Part shown: positions 6,972 to 15,111 of the stretch, in pieces
Layout: each line of letters begins with the position of its first letter
How positions within the stretch are numbered: the stretch's first letter is position 1
Assembly: GCA_023144005.1 (NCBI GenBank)
Contig: JAGLGN010000034.1
Location: 1-64,000 of the forward strand
Reading direction: 5' to 3'
DNA: 64,000 nucleotides
From: a bacterium
Lineage (GTDB): Bacteria; AUK180
Notes under the pieces: generated by a model
What the model was told of the DNA's origin: nothing
What the model saw: only the letters and a program-made list of their open reading frames with translations
The model's database searches: none
Translations under genes and position numbers: made by a program

Positions 6972-9562
6972 TTTACAATATCCTTAAGCCCCTCGATCAC
7001 CGCTTGTATTCCCTGCGGATCGCTGCCTCCGCATTGAATAAATTCCGGCCGCCCGCCGCCACCGCCGCCGATCGCCTTGAAATACTGCTTCATGAACGCG
7101 ACCAGATCCAGTTCGAACCCGCTGCCACGCCCCAAAGCAAGCGTCAGTTTTTCATTCTTCACCTGATAAAAGAGAAATACCTTTTCCGGGAAACGATTTC
7201 TAAGATCATCTATGACCTCCCGTGCGGGAGCAAAATGCAATTTCGGATCGATCTTAATGATCTGAAGTTTTTCTTCCGACAATGAATATTCCACCGCCTT
7301 CTGAAGCAGGGCTTTCTCCAGAGATAAAGCGCGCTTCTCGGTCTCAGACAGTGATTCCTGCAATCTCCTCACCTCTTCCAGAGGGTTTGCGCTCTTTGTC
7401 TGCTGCTTTATCACATCCAGCGATACCCATGCCGTATTCACCATATCAATATAATTCTCACCACCGACGGCCTCTATTCTTCGTATCCCCGCGGCAACCG
7501 AATTTTCGGAAATGATCTTGAATCCCCTGGCCTGAAGCGTATTTTCCACATGCAGGCCGCCGCAGAGTTCAAGAGAGACACCTTCGACATGTACCAATCT
7601 TACCTTATCCTTATATTTTGACTCAAAAAGTGCCATCGCGCCCATTTCAAGAGCCTGCTCATGAGTAGTTTCTGTGATCTGTACCTCATTTGCCTTTCCA
7701 ATGGCTTGATTTACCTTTTTTTCAATAAGTGTCAATTCCTCATCCGTCACCTTCTTGAAATGTGTGAAATCAAAGCGGAGTCCGGATTCTTCCACGAAGG
7801 AGCCCGCCTGATGACAATGTTCGCCCAATACATCCCGCAGAGCCGAGTGCAGAAGGTGTGTCAGCGTATGATGAATACGGATCTGCTCCCTCTTTCTCCC
7901 GTCCACACTAAGTTGGACGAGGGTTGCGGCACTTAAATTACCTTCGTCAACCTTGATCATGTGAAGATGCCGATCATTGAATATCTGGGTATCATAAATC
8001 CTGCCTTTAACTGGTTGAGACGAAGAAACTCCTTTGATGTTCAGTAATTGAAAGGTTCCTGAATCGCCAGCCTGGCCGCCGGATTCACCGTAAAATGGCG
8101 TACTGTCGAGTATAAGAATACCCTTTTCACCTTCTTTAATAACATCTACCGGATTGTATTTGAGATCCAATATTGCCAGGATATTGCCCTTGCCGGTCAA
8201 GGCATCATACCCCGTGAACACGCTTTCAGGAATGTTTCTTAATGCGGAAAGGTCCTGCTTCTTATGAGATGACCTTGCCATTTCACGCTGTACGGACATT
8301 TTCTCATTAAAGCCCTTCACGTCAAGCTTTAATCCATCATCACGCGCCATTTCCTTGACGAGGTCTATCGGAAATCCGTATGTGTCATAAAGCTCGAAGA
8401 GCTCTTCGCCGGCAAGTGTATCATTGTTAGCGGAGGCCTTCTCCTTCAACTGAACATATTTGGTAAATCCCGTTTTCACAAGACGGATGAACCTCTCTTC
8501 CTCTTCCAGGATTATATTCTCGATCAATTGTGTCTTCTCGGAGATCTCGGGATAGAAATCCCCCATGCTCGCCTCGACGGTTCTCACCAATTTATACAAG
8601 AACGGCTCTTCTATGGATAATTTCCTAAGATTCGAAGCTGCACGCCGCAGGAGTTTTCTAACCACATATCCCCTGCCGGCATTGGAGGGCAGGACACCGT
8701 CACCTATAAGGAAGGTGAGTGCTCTGATATGGTCGGCTGCAACCCTGAAGAAAGGTTTCTTCCCTTCTTCCTGGGCATATCTTAATCCGGATGTCATTTC
8801 GATCTCCCGGATCAACGGAAGGAAAAGATCGGACTCAAAGTTGTTATCAGCGCCCTGAACCACCCTTACGATCCTTTCAAAACCAAGGCCCGTATCAACG
8901 TTCTTCTTAGGCAGAGGCTCGAGATTACCGGCATTATCCTTGTAATATTGGGTAAATACTATATTTCCCAATTCAAGATATTTGATAGAATCTTCAAGAT
9001 CCTCAGCGGTCGGCGTGCTCTTGCCTTGCAGATCGTATATTATCTCGGTGGAGGGCCCGCAGGGGCCGGTTTCGCCCATTTCCCAGAAATTGGTCTTATT
9101 CAGCTTGAAAAGTCTGTCATCCCCTATGCCTATCGTATCCTTCCATATCTGCATGGACTCGTCATCGTCCTTGTAAACGGTGATAAAAAGACGGTCAGCC
9201 GGAATCCCCAGTATCTCGGTATAGTATTTCCAACCTAAATTGATCGCATGTTCCTTAAAATAATCCCCAAAGGAGAAATATCCCAACATTTCAAAGAATG
9301 TGTGATGATGAGGAGAAAATCCAACGGCCTCGAAATCATTATGTTTACCGGAGACACGGATACATTTCTGTACGCTTCCCAGACGGGTATCCGGAGGAAG
9401 TTCTTCACCCGAAAAATACTTGGAGAACTGGTTCATACCTGCGTTCGTGAAGAGCAGGCCCAATTCCTTTGGGGGTATTAACGGAGCCGAAGGGATGACG
9501 TTATGGCCGTCCTTTTTTAACATGTTGACGAAATCATTTCTTATCTGAGAACTGGTCTTCAT
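6968..9562 (-). CDS. alaS: alanine--tRNA ligase
   Basis: Class II synthetase that charges tRNA-Ala and edits mischarged Ser/Gly; 864 residues from the start chosen here. It has the aminoacylation core starting QIRNDFVNML and GHNVIPSAPLIP, the editing-domain zinc site HTLTHLLHSALR plus CGGLHV, and a C-Ala tail with the glycine run near GGGGGGRPEF. An in-frame start at 9616 would lie inside the promoter, whose -35 is 9611-9616 and -10 is 9588-9593. ATG at 9562 has GGGAGATGAA just upstream, so it is preferred. First gene of the minus-strand operon that runs to 325. Confidence 0.97.
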   Translation of the reverse strand: MKTSSQIRNDFVNMLKKDGHNVIPSAPLIPPKELGLLFTNAGMNQFSKYFSGEELPPDTRLGSVQKCIRVSGKHNDFEAVGFSPHHHTFFEMLGYFSFGDYFKEHAINLGWKYYTEILGIPADRLFITVYKDDDESMQIWKDTIGIGDDRLFKLNKTNFWEMGETGPCGPSTEIIYDLQGKSTPTAEDLEDSIKYLELGNIVFTQYYKDNAGNLEPLPKKNVDTGLGFERIVRVVQGADNNFESDLFLPLIREIEMTSGLRYAQEEGKKPFFRVAADHIRALTFLIGDGVLPSNAGRGYVVRKLLRRAASNLRKLSIEEPFLYKLVRTVEASMGDFYPEISEKTQLIENIILEEEERFIRLVKTGFTKYVQLKEKASANNDTLAGEELFELYDTYGFPIDLVKEMARDDGLKLDVKGFNEKMSVQREMARSSHKKQDLSALRNIPESVFTGYDALTGKGNILAILDLKYNPVDVIKEGEKGILILDSTPFYGESGGQAGDSGTFQLLNIKGVSSSQPVKGRIYDTQIFNDRHLHMIKVDEGNLSAATLVQLSVDGRKREQIRIHHTLTHLLHSALRDVLGEHCHQAGSFVEESGLRFDFTHFKKVTDEELTLIEKKVNQAIGKANEVQITETTHEQALEMGAMALFESKYKDKVRLVHVEGVSLELCGGLHVENTLQARGFKIISENSVAAGIRRIEAVGGENYIDMVNTAWVSLDVIKQQTKSANPLEEVRRLQESLSETEKRALSLEKALLQKAVEYSLSEEKLQIIKIDPKLHFAPAREVIDDLRNRFPEKVFLFYQVKNEKLTLALGRGSGFELDLVAFMKQYFKAIGGGGGGRPEFIQCGGSDPQGIQAVIEGLKDIVK

Positions 9563-9587
9563 TTCATCTCCCTTTTCGCTATCCGAC

Positions 9588-9616
9588 ATTATATCAAAAG
9601 GGAGCTTCTTTATCAA
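9588..9616 (-). promoter_or_regulatory. sigma-70-type promoter of the alaS operon
   Basis: Read on the minus strand: TTGATA (9611-9616), 17-base spacer, TATAAT (9588-9593), which predicts a leader of about 20 bases before the alaS ATG. This appears to be the only promoter for the eight genes down to 325. Confidence 0.75.
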
Positions 9617-9649
9617 GGTTTTCGAATATGGGGACGGCGGTTGGCATAC

Positions 9650-9677
9650 TTGACTTTACATAATATTGTGGTAGAAT
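9650..9677 (+). promoter_or_regulatory. sigma-70-type promoter of the queD operon
   Basis: TTGACT (9650-9655), 16-base spacer, TAGAAT (9672-9677), followed by AAGGAG and ATG at 9694. The predicted leader is about 10 bases. It is divergent from the alaS promoter, with 33 bases between the two -35 boxes. Confidence 0.65.
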
Positions 9678-9693
9678 GGAGGAAGGAGCAAAT

Positions 9694-10065
9694 ATGTACA
9701 AAATAAAGGTATACGAAAATATTTCAAGTGCGCATCAATTGCGCGAATACAAGGGCAAATGCGAAAATCTCCACGGCCACAACTGGAAGATCGAAGTGGT
9801 CTTTCAGGGGGGCGAACTCGATTCCACCGGGATGCTGATCGATTTTAAAGTAGCGAAGGAATTGCTCAAGGAATTAGCACAGAAACTGGATCATAAGGTT
9901 CTGAACGACATCTCACCTTTTGACATAGTAAATCCCACTGCGGAAAATATGGCGGGGTATATTCATAAAGAGCTTGGCGACGCATTGAATGTTCCCGGAT
10001 GCCGCGTATATTCGGTCGCCGTTTGGGAAACAGACACTAACTGCGCAATATATCTGGAAGATTGA
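9694..10065 (+). CDS. queD: 6-carboxytetrahydropterin synthase (QueD/PTPS family)
   Basis: A T-fold enzyme of 123 residues. In queuosine synthesis QueD converts dihydroneopterin triphosphate to 6-carboxytetrahydropterin. The zinc ligands His14, His27 and His29 and the catalytic Cys23 are in SAHQLREYKGKCENLHGH. PTAENMAGYIHKEL and VWETDTN match the family's other conserved blocks. The start is set by AAGGAG five bases before ATG 9694; an upstream in-frame ATG at 9676 would overlap the ribosome binding site. No other queuosine genes are in the window, so a different pterin role cannot be excluded. TGATG overlap links it to the next gene. Confidence 0.9.
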   Translation: MYKIKVYENISSAHQLREYKGKCENLHGHNWKIEVVFQGGELDSTGMLIDFKVAKELLKELAQKLDHKVLNDISPFDIVNPTAENMAGYIHKELGDALNVPGCRVYSVAVWETDTNCAIYLED

Positions 10066-10703
10066 TGGATATTACTGACTTTACCGGTGAAATAAGAGCG
10101 GGCATTGACGAATCCGGCAAAGGTGATGTCTTCGGCCCTATTATCATCGCCGGAGCGATCGTTCTACCCGAGCAGGAAGAAATGCTCAAAGAAAATAAGA
10201 TCCGCGACTCAAAGATGATTTCACCGAATGTCATCAAAAAACTGGCTCTTATTCTAAAAAAAGAATTAATTACATCTGTTGTTATGATCGGCCCTGAAAA
10301 GTATAATCAGCTCTATTCAAAAATGGGAAATATGAATCTCATTCTGGGTTGGGGCCACAAAACGGTAATCTCTAATCTTCTTGAGCAAAGACGGTTCCCA
10401 TACGCTATATCAGACCGTTTTTCAAAAAAGGAAAGAATCGATGTAAGCGCATTGGATGTACAGCTATACCAATTCGAAAAAGGAGAGCGAGAGGTCTCAG
10501 TCGCAGCGGCAAGTATCCTGGCAAGGGCGGCTTTTCTGGATTCCATGGACAGAATGTCGGCAAAATTCGATATGGAATTTCCCAAGGGAGCTGGACCTCA
10601 GGTCAATGATGCCCTTTTAAACTTCACCTCCAAACATAGCCTTGAGCAATTGCATCAGGTAGCTAAGATCAATTTCAAGAATGTAAAGAATATATGGAGT
10701 TAG
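10065..10703 (+). CDS. rnhC: ribonuclease HIII-type nuclease, core domain only
   Basis: Type 2 RNase H that cuts RNA in RNA-DNA hybrids. The signature GIDESGKGDVFGP (13-25) is of the HIII kind (DESGKGDxFGP), whereas HII enzymes have DEaGRGpLaGP. Catalytic Asp15 and Glu16 are present, and SDRFSKKE carries a further acidic residue. At 212 residues it lacks the roughly 90-residue N-terminal TBP-like substrate-binding domain of typical RNase HIII. Either an RNase HIII that lost that domain or a short HIII-like subgroup. The start is the ATG overlapping the queD stop. It is followed by an Xer recombinase whose start overlaps its stop. Confidence 0.85.
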   Translation: MDITDFTGEIRAGIDESGKGDVFGPIIIAGAIVLPEQEEMLKENKIRDSKMISPNVIKKLALILKKELITSVVMIGPEKYNQLYSKMGNMNLILGWGHKTVISNLLEQRRFPYAISDRFSKKERIDVSALDVQLYQFEKGEREVSVAAASILARAAFLDSMDRMSAKFDMEFPKGAGPQVNDALLNFTSKHSLEQLHQVAKINFKNVKNIWS

Positions 10704-11566
10704 AAGGATACTTCGAAAGCTTTATTTCCTTCCTGGCACTGGAAAAAGCCCTGAGCCCCAATTCTGTTGATGCCTATACCCGCGATGTACGGATGTTCTT
10801 TGAATATCTGGATTCACCCGATCCGCTGAAGATCAAAAAGACGCACATAATTCAATATCTCAGTAATTTGAAAACGATCGGACTGGCATCTACCAGTATG
10901 GCAAGGAAATTCTCATCCATCAAGGGATTTTTCAATTTCCTTATATATGACGGCTTTCTTAAGGATAATCCCATGGAAACGATGGACCCGCCCAAGATAT
11001 GGAAGAAACTGCCAACCGTTCTCACCTATGGGGAAATTAAAAGCATTATGGATCAATGTGATATTTCTGATCATTGGCAGTTAAGGGACCTTTGTGCGAT
11101 AAAACTCCTTTACTCTTCGGGATTGAGAGTATCTGAGCTCATCAATCTCAAGATCGGAGGGATTCTTTTTGACATTGAATTCCTGCGTATCTTCGGAAAG
11201 GGTGAGAAAGAAAGGTTGGTTCCTGTCAATACCGACACGCTGGATACCGCAAAGGCATTGATCTCTATGAACGCAAAACTTTATGATTCGGAATATCTGC
11301 TGCTTAACAGGCGGGGAAGTAATCTTTCAAGGCAATATATCTGGATGATGATCAAGAAGTACGCTTTAAAGGCAGGGATCCAGAAGAAGCTATATCCTCA
11401 TATTCTGCGGCATTCCTTTGCGACTCACATGATAGAGAACGGCGCGGATATAAGGTCTGTTCAGGAAATGCTTGGCCATTCAGATATTTCCACCACACAG
11501 ATCTACACACATGTTTCCAGAGAGTATATAAAAGAGGTTTTTAAAAAATGTCACCCAAGAAGCTGA
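10694..11566 (+). CDS. xerD: tyrosine recombinase XerC/XerD
   Basis: 290 residues, the normal Xer size. The N-terminal SAM-like core-binding domain covers about 1-90 (LEKALSPNSVDAYTRDV). The catalytic residues Arg in SSGLRVSEL (about 144), His-x-x-Arg in HILRHSFATHM (about 235-238), His in GHSDISTTQ and Tyr in QIYTHVS (about 270) are all present. It is placed in a housekeeping operon, not beside a phage or integron, which favours chromosome dimer resolution at dif. Whether it is XerC, XerD or a single XerH-like enzyme cannot be judged. It overlaps rlmN by 19 bases. Confidence 0.9.
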   Translation: MELEGYFESFISFLALEKALSPNSVDAYTRDVRMFFEYLDSPDPLKIKKTHIIQYLSNLKTIGLASTSMARKFSSIKGFFNFLIYDGFLKDNPMETMDPPKIWKKLPTVLTYGEIKSIMDQCDISDHWQLRDLCAIKLLYSSGLRVSELINLKIGGILFDIEFLRIFGKGEKERLVPVNTDTLDTAKALISMNAKLYDSEYLLLNRRGSNLSRQYIWMMIKKYALKAGIQKKLYPHILRHSFATHMIENGADIRSVQEMLGHSDISTTQIYTHVSREYIKEVFKKCHPRS

Positions 11567-12576
11567 TCTATGACCTGACCCAGGAGCAGATCCGGGATAT
11601 TCTGAAGGCACACGATGTCCCCAAATTTACCGCTAAGCAGATATTCTCGTGGCTCTATGCGAAATCGGTGTTCTCACCCATGGATTTCTCTAACATTTCC
11701 AAGAGTAATCGTGAGCTGATCGCGAATATATTTGATTTTACTCTACCGGAAATTGTCAAGAAAGAGACCGATCCCAACGATAAAACAGTAAAATATTTAT
11801 TGAGAACATCACAAGGAAGAGCCATTGAGACGGTGGTTATGGATTCTCTTGATCACAAGACACAATGCATCTCTACACAGGACGGATGCGCTTTGGGATG
11901 TGATTTCTGTCTGACCGGAAATTACGGTTTCAAAGGAGACCTTTCACCCGGAGAGATCGTTTCACAAGTCCTTATCAGCATCAAAAACGATAATATCAAA
12001 CCGAAAAACCTCGTTTTCATGGGTATGGGAGAACCCTTGATGAATGTCGATAATGTGATTAGATCAGTGGAGATACTCTCCCATGAAGAGGGATTGGACT
12101 ATGGAATGAGAAGGATTATCATTTCAACCGTCGGCATTTTGAAACCGCTGAAGAAGCTTTTGAACAGATTTCCGAAGATCGGGATCGCCATATCATTGAA
12201 TGGGGTTCCCGGTGAGCGCGGAAAATTGATGCCGGTTGAGAAAACTCATCCCATTGTCGCCATTACAAATTTCTATACCGCTCACAGGGAGTACAGAAGA
12301 CCAACATTCGAATATGTGCTCATCAAGGGAGTGAACTCATCCACCGAAGATGCGGAAAAGCTGCTGAACTTCGTTGAACCTGTCAGGTGCAAGATAAATC
12401 TGATACCCTACAATGAAAATCCAAATCTGAAATACAGGCCGCCGTCAGAGGTAGAACTCAACGCCTTCATCCGTATTCTCAACAAGGGAAGGAATGCCGT
12501 GACGGTCAGAAGAAGCAAAGGGAAAGACATCTCCGGCGCATGCGGGCAACTTTCAGGAGAATCCCTTGCTGAATAA
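11548..12576 (+). CDS. rlmN: dual-specificity 23S rRNA/tRNA adenine-C2 methyltransferase RlmN
   Basis: Radical-SAM methyltransferase acting on A2503 of 23S rRNA and A37 of tRNAs; 342 residues. The [4Fe-4S] motif CALGCDFC (CxxxCxxC) is at about 114-121, followed by GEIVSQVL and MGMGEPLMN. The C-terminal methyl-carrying Cys is in DISGACGQLSGE near 331. The N-terminal helical domain (TAKQIFSWLY) is intact. It overlaps xer upstream and nagZ downstream, so translation is coupled. Confidence 0.96.
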   Translation: MSPKKLIYDLTQEQIRDILKAHDVPKFTAKQIFSWLYAKSVFSPMDFSNISKSNRELIANIFDFTLPEIVKKETDPNDKTVKYLLRTSQGRAIETVVMDSLDHKTQCISTQDGCALGCDFCLTGNYGFKGDLSPGEIVSQVLISIKNDNIKPKNLVFMGMGEPLMNVDNVIRSVEILSHEEGLDYGMRRIIISTVGILKPLKKLLNRFPKIGIAISLNGVPGERGKLMPVEKTHPIVAITNFYTAHREYRRPTFEYVLIKGVNSSTEDAEKLLNFVEPVRCKINLIPYNENPNLKYRPPSEVELNAFIRILNKGRNAVTVRRSKGKDISGACGQLSGESLAE

Positions 12577-13405
12577 ATGCATCCTATCCTGGGAATCCGG
12601 AGAGAAAGAGCTGCTTTTTTCGACCTTAGCATCAGAATTCATCGGCGGAATAATAATATTTCAAAAACACATCGGCCCGGATATATCAGAGCTTCTGCGA
12701 GATATCAAAGAAATATCCAAGAACCCGGGGCTCGTGATCTGTGTTGATCAGGAGGGTGGAGCTGTCAGAAGATTCACCGATGAAGATATATCTGTCATGG
12801 GTGCCCGGGAAGCATCTACCCGCCAGGATACAGCCCAATATGGAAAAAGTATTCAAGCAATGGCGCATAAATTGGCCGACTATGGCATAAATATGATCCT
12901 TGCCCCGGTGGTGGACATTGTTCTTTCTGAAAAGAATATTCTTTATGACAGGAGTTATGGCTCTCTTAATAAGATCGAAATCTACGCTGATACTTTTATA
13001 AAAGCTCTGGTAAAGCATGATATAACGCCCTGCATCAAACATTTTTTCGGCTACGGCCTATCTGAACCCGATCCGCATCATCATGTTCATCACCTCCCTG
13101 AAGACCTTGATCTGAATACTGTCTTGGCCCCCTTCCAGAAGTTCGCCGCAACTGGATACAAAGGTGCTGTAATGACCGCGCACACCCGCTATTTTGATGA
13201 AATCATCACTTATTCCAGGAAATGGGTCTATGAGGTCTTAAGAGATGAATTGGGATTTACCGGACACTTGATCACTGACGACCTTATGATGAAGAGCGCA
13301 GGCGAAGAGCCCCTGAAAGACAAGATCAACGCCGCAGTAGATGCAGGACATGACCTTTGTATCGTTTCAGGTAGTCTTGAATCTGCTCTGAACAGGATTC
13401 TATAA
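12566..13405 (+). CDS. nagZ: beta-N-acetylhexosaminidase, GH3 (NagZ-like)
   Basis: 279 residues; the family removes GlcNAc from muropeptides in peptidoglycan recycling. VCVDQEGGAVRRF matches the substrate pocket, and the nucleophile Asp lies in FTGHLITDDLMM at about 236. The mobile loop reads KHFFGYGLSEPDPHHHVH where KHFPGHGD....DSH is usual: the Asp/His dyad (DPH) is kept but Pro and His of PGHG are Phe and Tyr. The start is TTG at 12566 with AGGAGA five bases upstream, overlapping the rlmN stop. No signal peptide, so cytoplasmic. Last gene of the queD operon. Confidence 0.85.
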   Translation: MLNKCILSWESGEKELLFSTLASEFIGGIIIFQKHIGPDISELLRDIKEISKNPGLVICVDQEGGAVRRFTDEDISVMGAREASTRQDTAQYGKSIQAMAHKLADYGINMILAPVVDIVLSEKNILYDRSYGSLNKIEIYADTFIKALVKHDITPCIKHFFGYGLSEPDPHHHVHHLPEDLDLNTVLAPFQKFAATGYKGAVMTAHTRYFDEIITYSRKWVYEVLRDELGFTGHLITDDLMMKSAGEEPLKDKINAAVDAGHDLCIVSGSLESALNRIL

Positions 13406-13496
13406 ACCTGACCGCTCCATCCAATATTATAAATTCTCATACGAGAGGCATTTCGTTGCTCTTTCGCTGTTTTATGCCGTGTCAATATATTTTATT

Positions 13497-13518
13497 CTAG
13501 TGTTCTGATTTACGAAAT
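13497..13518. repeat. half copy of the CTAG palindrome (P2)
   Basis: CTAGTGTTCTGAT at 13497-13509 is identical to the right half of the palindrome at 21683-21695, and the following TTACGAAAT is a diverged form of CCATAAAT. There is no left arm. The stop codon of the gene that ends here lies in this CTAG. Confidence 0.6.
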
Positions 13519-13994
13519 CCGGCAAAAAGACGGAATCTATTCACTACTTTGACAGAGGAGATCTCTCTTGATCTCGTCCCCTTTTCAGTTATCAGAATAA
13601 ATTCATTGAATCTTGAAGAGAAGTAGAGTTCTTTTATCGGACTGCTCTTTTTTAAATGGTAAAGGCCCTTCGTATCGCGAAGCCGTATCTCATACAGATT
13701 CATATCCGTAACATTGTATTCGATCTTGCCGCAAAGGGAAATCAAAGCGGCATCGCCGTTTGCCTTGCACCATTCCTTCAGGAACTCTTCCCTTCTTGGA
13801 GCTGCATTATACTCATTGATATAGGGTGTAATTATCTCTTCTTTATACCTGGAGATGGTTTGATATGCCATGATGAGATCCCAATTCGGCACATAAAAAG
13901 ATTCGATGGAAGATGTGGTCAATATGAGGATACCCAGAACTAAAAGCAACGCTGGGGCCCCGTAAATAAGGACTTTTTTACCACCTATTTTCAT
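13497..13994 (-). CDS. single-pass membrane protein of unknown function
   Basis: 165 residues. One hydrophobic segment at about 9-26 (VLIYGAPALLLVLGILILTT) acts as anchor or uncleaved signal. The rest is a soluble domain with two Cys (near 75 and 88) and a basic C-terminus. I do not recognise the family. The last residues, RKSEH, are encoded by palindrome copy P2, and the 102-residue gene ending at 21683 also ends in SEH for the same reason. The start has no Shine-Dalgarno sequence and lies 8 bases after a -10 box, suggesting a leaderless mRNA. Transcribed convergently with nagZ and divergently from the pilin-head-like gene. Confidence 0.65.
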   Translation of the reverse strand: MKIGGKKVLIYGAPALLLVLGILILTTSSIESFYVPNWDLIMAYQTISRYKEEIITPYINEYNAAPRREEFLKEWCKANGDAALISLCGKIEYNVTDMNLYEIRLRDTKGLYHLKKSSPIKELYFSSRFNEFILITEKGTRSREISSVKVVNRFRLFAGFRKSEH

Positions 13995-14002
13995 CGCGGC
14001 AC

Positions 14003-14031
14003 ATTATAACATGAATGAATTGGGATTGCAA
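14003..14031 (-). promoter_or_regulatory. promoter of the 165-residue membrane protein, probably leaderless
   Basis: Minus strand: TTGCAA (14026-14031), 17-base spacer, TATAAT (14003-14008), then only GTGCCGCG before the ATG at 13994. A start site 7-8 bases after the -10 would put +1 at or next to the initiation codon. No Shine-Dalgarno sequence is present. Confidence 0.6.
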
Positions 14032-14250
14032 AGCAGATGAAGTACGAGGTAGATAGAGAAATTGACAAAGCACAATTGACAATGGACAATTATTAAGTAG
14101 GACACAAAGCGATTCTTATCTCAAACGATTTCTCTTATTCCTCTCCCATTGTTCCACGGGGTCCACTGCGAAGCATAACTTGCGAACCTTAAAACTTGTG
14201 AACGATATTTCTCACTTCGTACATCGCACCTCATACTTCGTACCATATTT

Positions 14251-14279
14251 TTGACATTTACTGTTTTTGTTAATATACT
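14251..14279 (+). promoter_or_regulatory. near-consensus sigma-70 promoter
   Basis: TTGACA (14251-14256), 17-base spacer, TATACT (14274-14279), ahead of GGGAGGG and the ATG at 14305. Confidence 0.8.
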
Positions 14280-14304
14280 ATAGCAAAGAAAGGGAGGGTT
14301 CAAG

Positions 14305-14961
14305 ATGATAGAGCCGCAAATAAAAAAATATGCCAAGATCTATTTAATTGCCAACGCACCGATGTATTTGGCACTTATAAGTGTAGTGCTTATGCTGTTA
14401 TTAAATCCTGTAAATAATTCCGGCATTGAATTTCTCTATACCGTTATTATTCTACTCCTGAGCGTATCGGGTATGTTCTTTCTGGTTTCACTGCCGATAT
14501 GTACTGTGCTGAATATCATCTTTCTCATCAAATACTGGAAAGAGGAAGGGTTTAAAAGGTCCAGAATCATAACATCATTCTTCATATATATATTCATAGC
14601 GCTCATAATGGCTGCGGTAGTTATTCCCAGTAACAGGACTGTATACGACAATGTGCTGTTCAGCCGCTGCAGAACTAATCTGGAGAATACAGGAAATGCT
14701 TTGGATAATTATCGTATTAAATTCGGGATTTATCCTGAAGGCCTTGAGGATCTGGTAAAAGAAGCATATTTCTCTGAAATCCCGAAATGCACCCTTAACG
14801 ATAGTGATTATATTTATGAAACCGATGGGAATTCATATTTTAAACTCTCATGCCCTGAGCCCGAAGCACACACACAACATAGGGGGTTTAAAAGATTCAA
14901 ATTCACAGCCATATTCTACGATTCCGAACAGGGGTTCGTCGCGGAAGAAAAACAGAAGTAA
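14305..14961 (+). CDS. polytopic membrane protein with a type II/IV pilin-head-like C-terminal domain
   Basis: 218 residues. Three hydrophobic segments at about 12-35, 42-75 and 87-108 are followed by a soluble domain beginning CRTNLENTGNALDNYR. This continues GIYPEGLEDLVKEAYFSEIP and ends around YFKLSCP. Spacing and residues (C..NL.N...AL..Y....G.YP..L..L....Y...IP.C) are those of the globular head of pilin-like proteins of type II secretion/type IV pili. The usual prepilin leader and GFTLxE helix are absent, replaced by a multi-pass anchor. Ribosome binding site GGGAGGG and a strong promoter support the start. Monocistronic. Function unknown. Confidence 0.7.
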   Translation: MIEPQIKKYAKIYLIANAPMYLALISVVLMLLLNPVNNSGIEFLYTVIILLLSVSGMFFLVSLPICTVLNIIFLIKYWKEEGFKRSRIITSFFIYIFIALIMAAVVIPSNRTVYDNVLFSRCRTNLENTGNALDNYRIKFGIYPEGLEDLVKEAYFSEIPKCTLNDSDYIYETDGNSYFKLSCPEPEAHTQHRGFKRFKFTAIFYDSEQGFVAEEKQK

Positions 14962-15018
14962 GAACAACCTGCTGACCTCTTAATTCAACACTTTCAACCA
15001 CCGTCCACATTTCCATTT

Positions 15019-15046
15019 TTGACTCTTTCTTTATATAGTGTATAAT
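15019..15046 (+). promoter_or_regulatory. sigma-70 promoter of the DUF3857-uvrC operon
   Basis: TTGACT (15019-15024), 16-base spacer, TATAAT (15041-15046). The leader to the ATG at 15112 is about 58 bases and contains AGGAGGT next to the start. Confidence 0.75.
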
Positions 15047-15111
15047 ACCTTTTATTATGAGAATGAAATATCCGCCGTATGATGGCGTATAGTAAAATAA
15101 TAGGAGGTACT

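Larger units (their letters stand above)
13995..14304. repeat. 310-bp intergenic region with heptamer arrays
   Basis: No gene is visible between two divergent genes. Two period-7 arrays are clear: ATTGACA, AAGCACA, ATTGACA, ATGGACA, ATTATTA at 14061-14095, and CACTTCG, TACATCG, CACCTCA, TACTTCG, TACCATA at 14213-14247. Promoters flank them on both sides (14003-14031 minus, 14251-14279 plus). I see no palindrome arm here. Confidence 0.65.

Noticed and set aside
9563-9616. Longer alaS reading frame starting at 9616
   Set aside because: The extension covers the -10 and -35 boxes and lacks a ribosome binding site; ATG 9562 has GGGAGATGAA and starts the normal AlaS sequence.
13406-13496. Possible rho-independent terminator between nagZ and the convergent gene
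   Set aside because: Only a weak GGCAT/ATGCC pairing with a long loop and no clean T-run; not strong enough to call.
14121-14336. Minus-strand open frame of 71 codons across the heptamer region
   Set aside because: Runs through tandem repeats and the strong plus-strand promoter, and antisense to the start of the pilin-head-like gene.
15079-15111. Earlier start for the first DUF3857 gene
   Set aside because: It would put 11 residues before an otherwise standard signal peptide and overlap the AGGAGGT site that serves ATG 15112.
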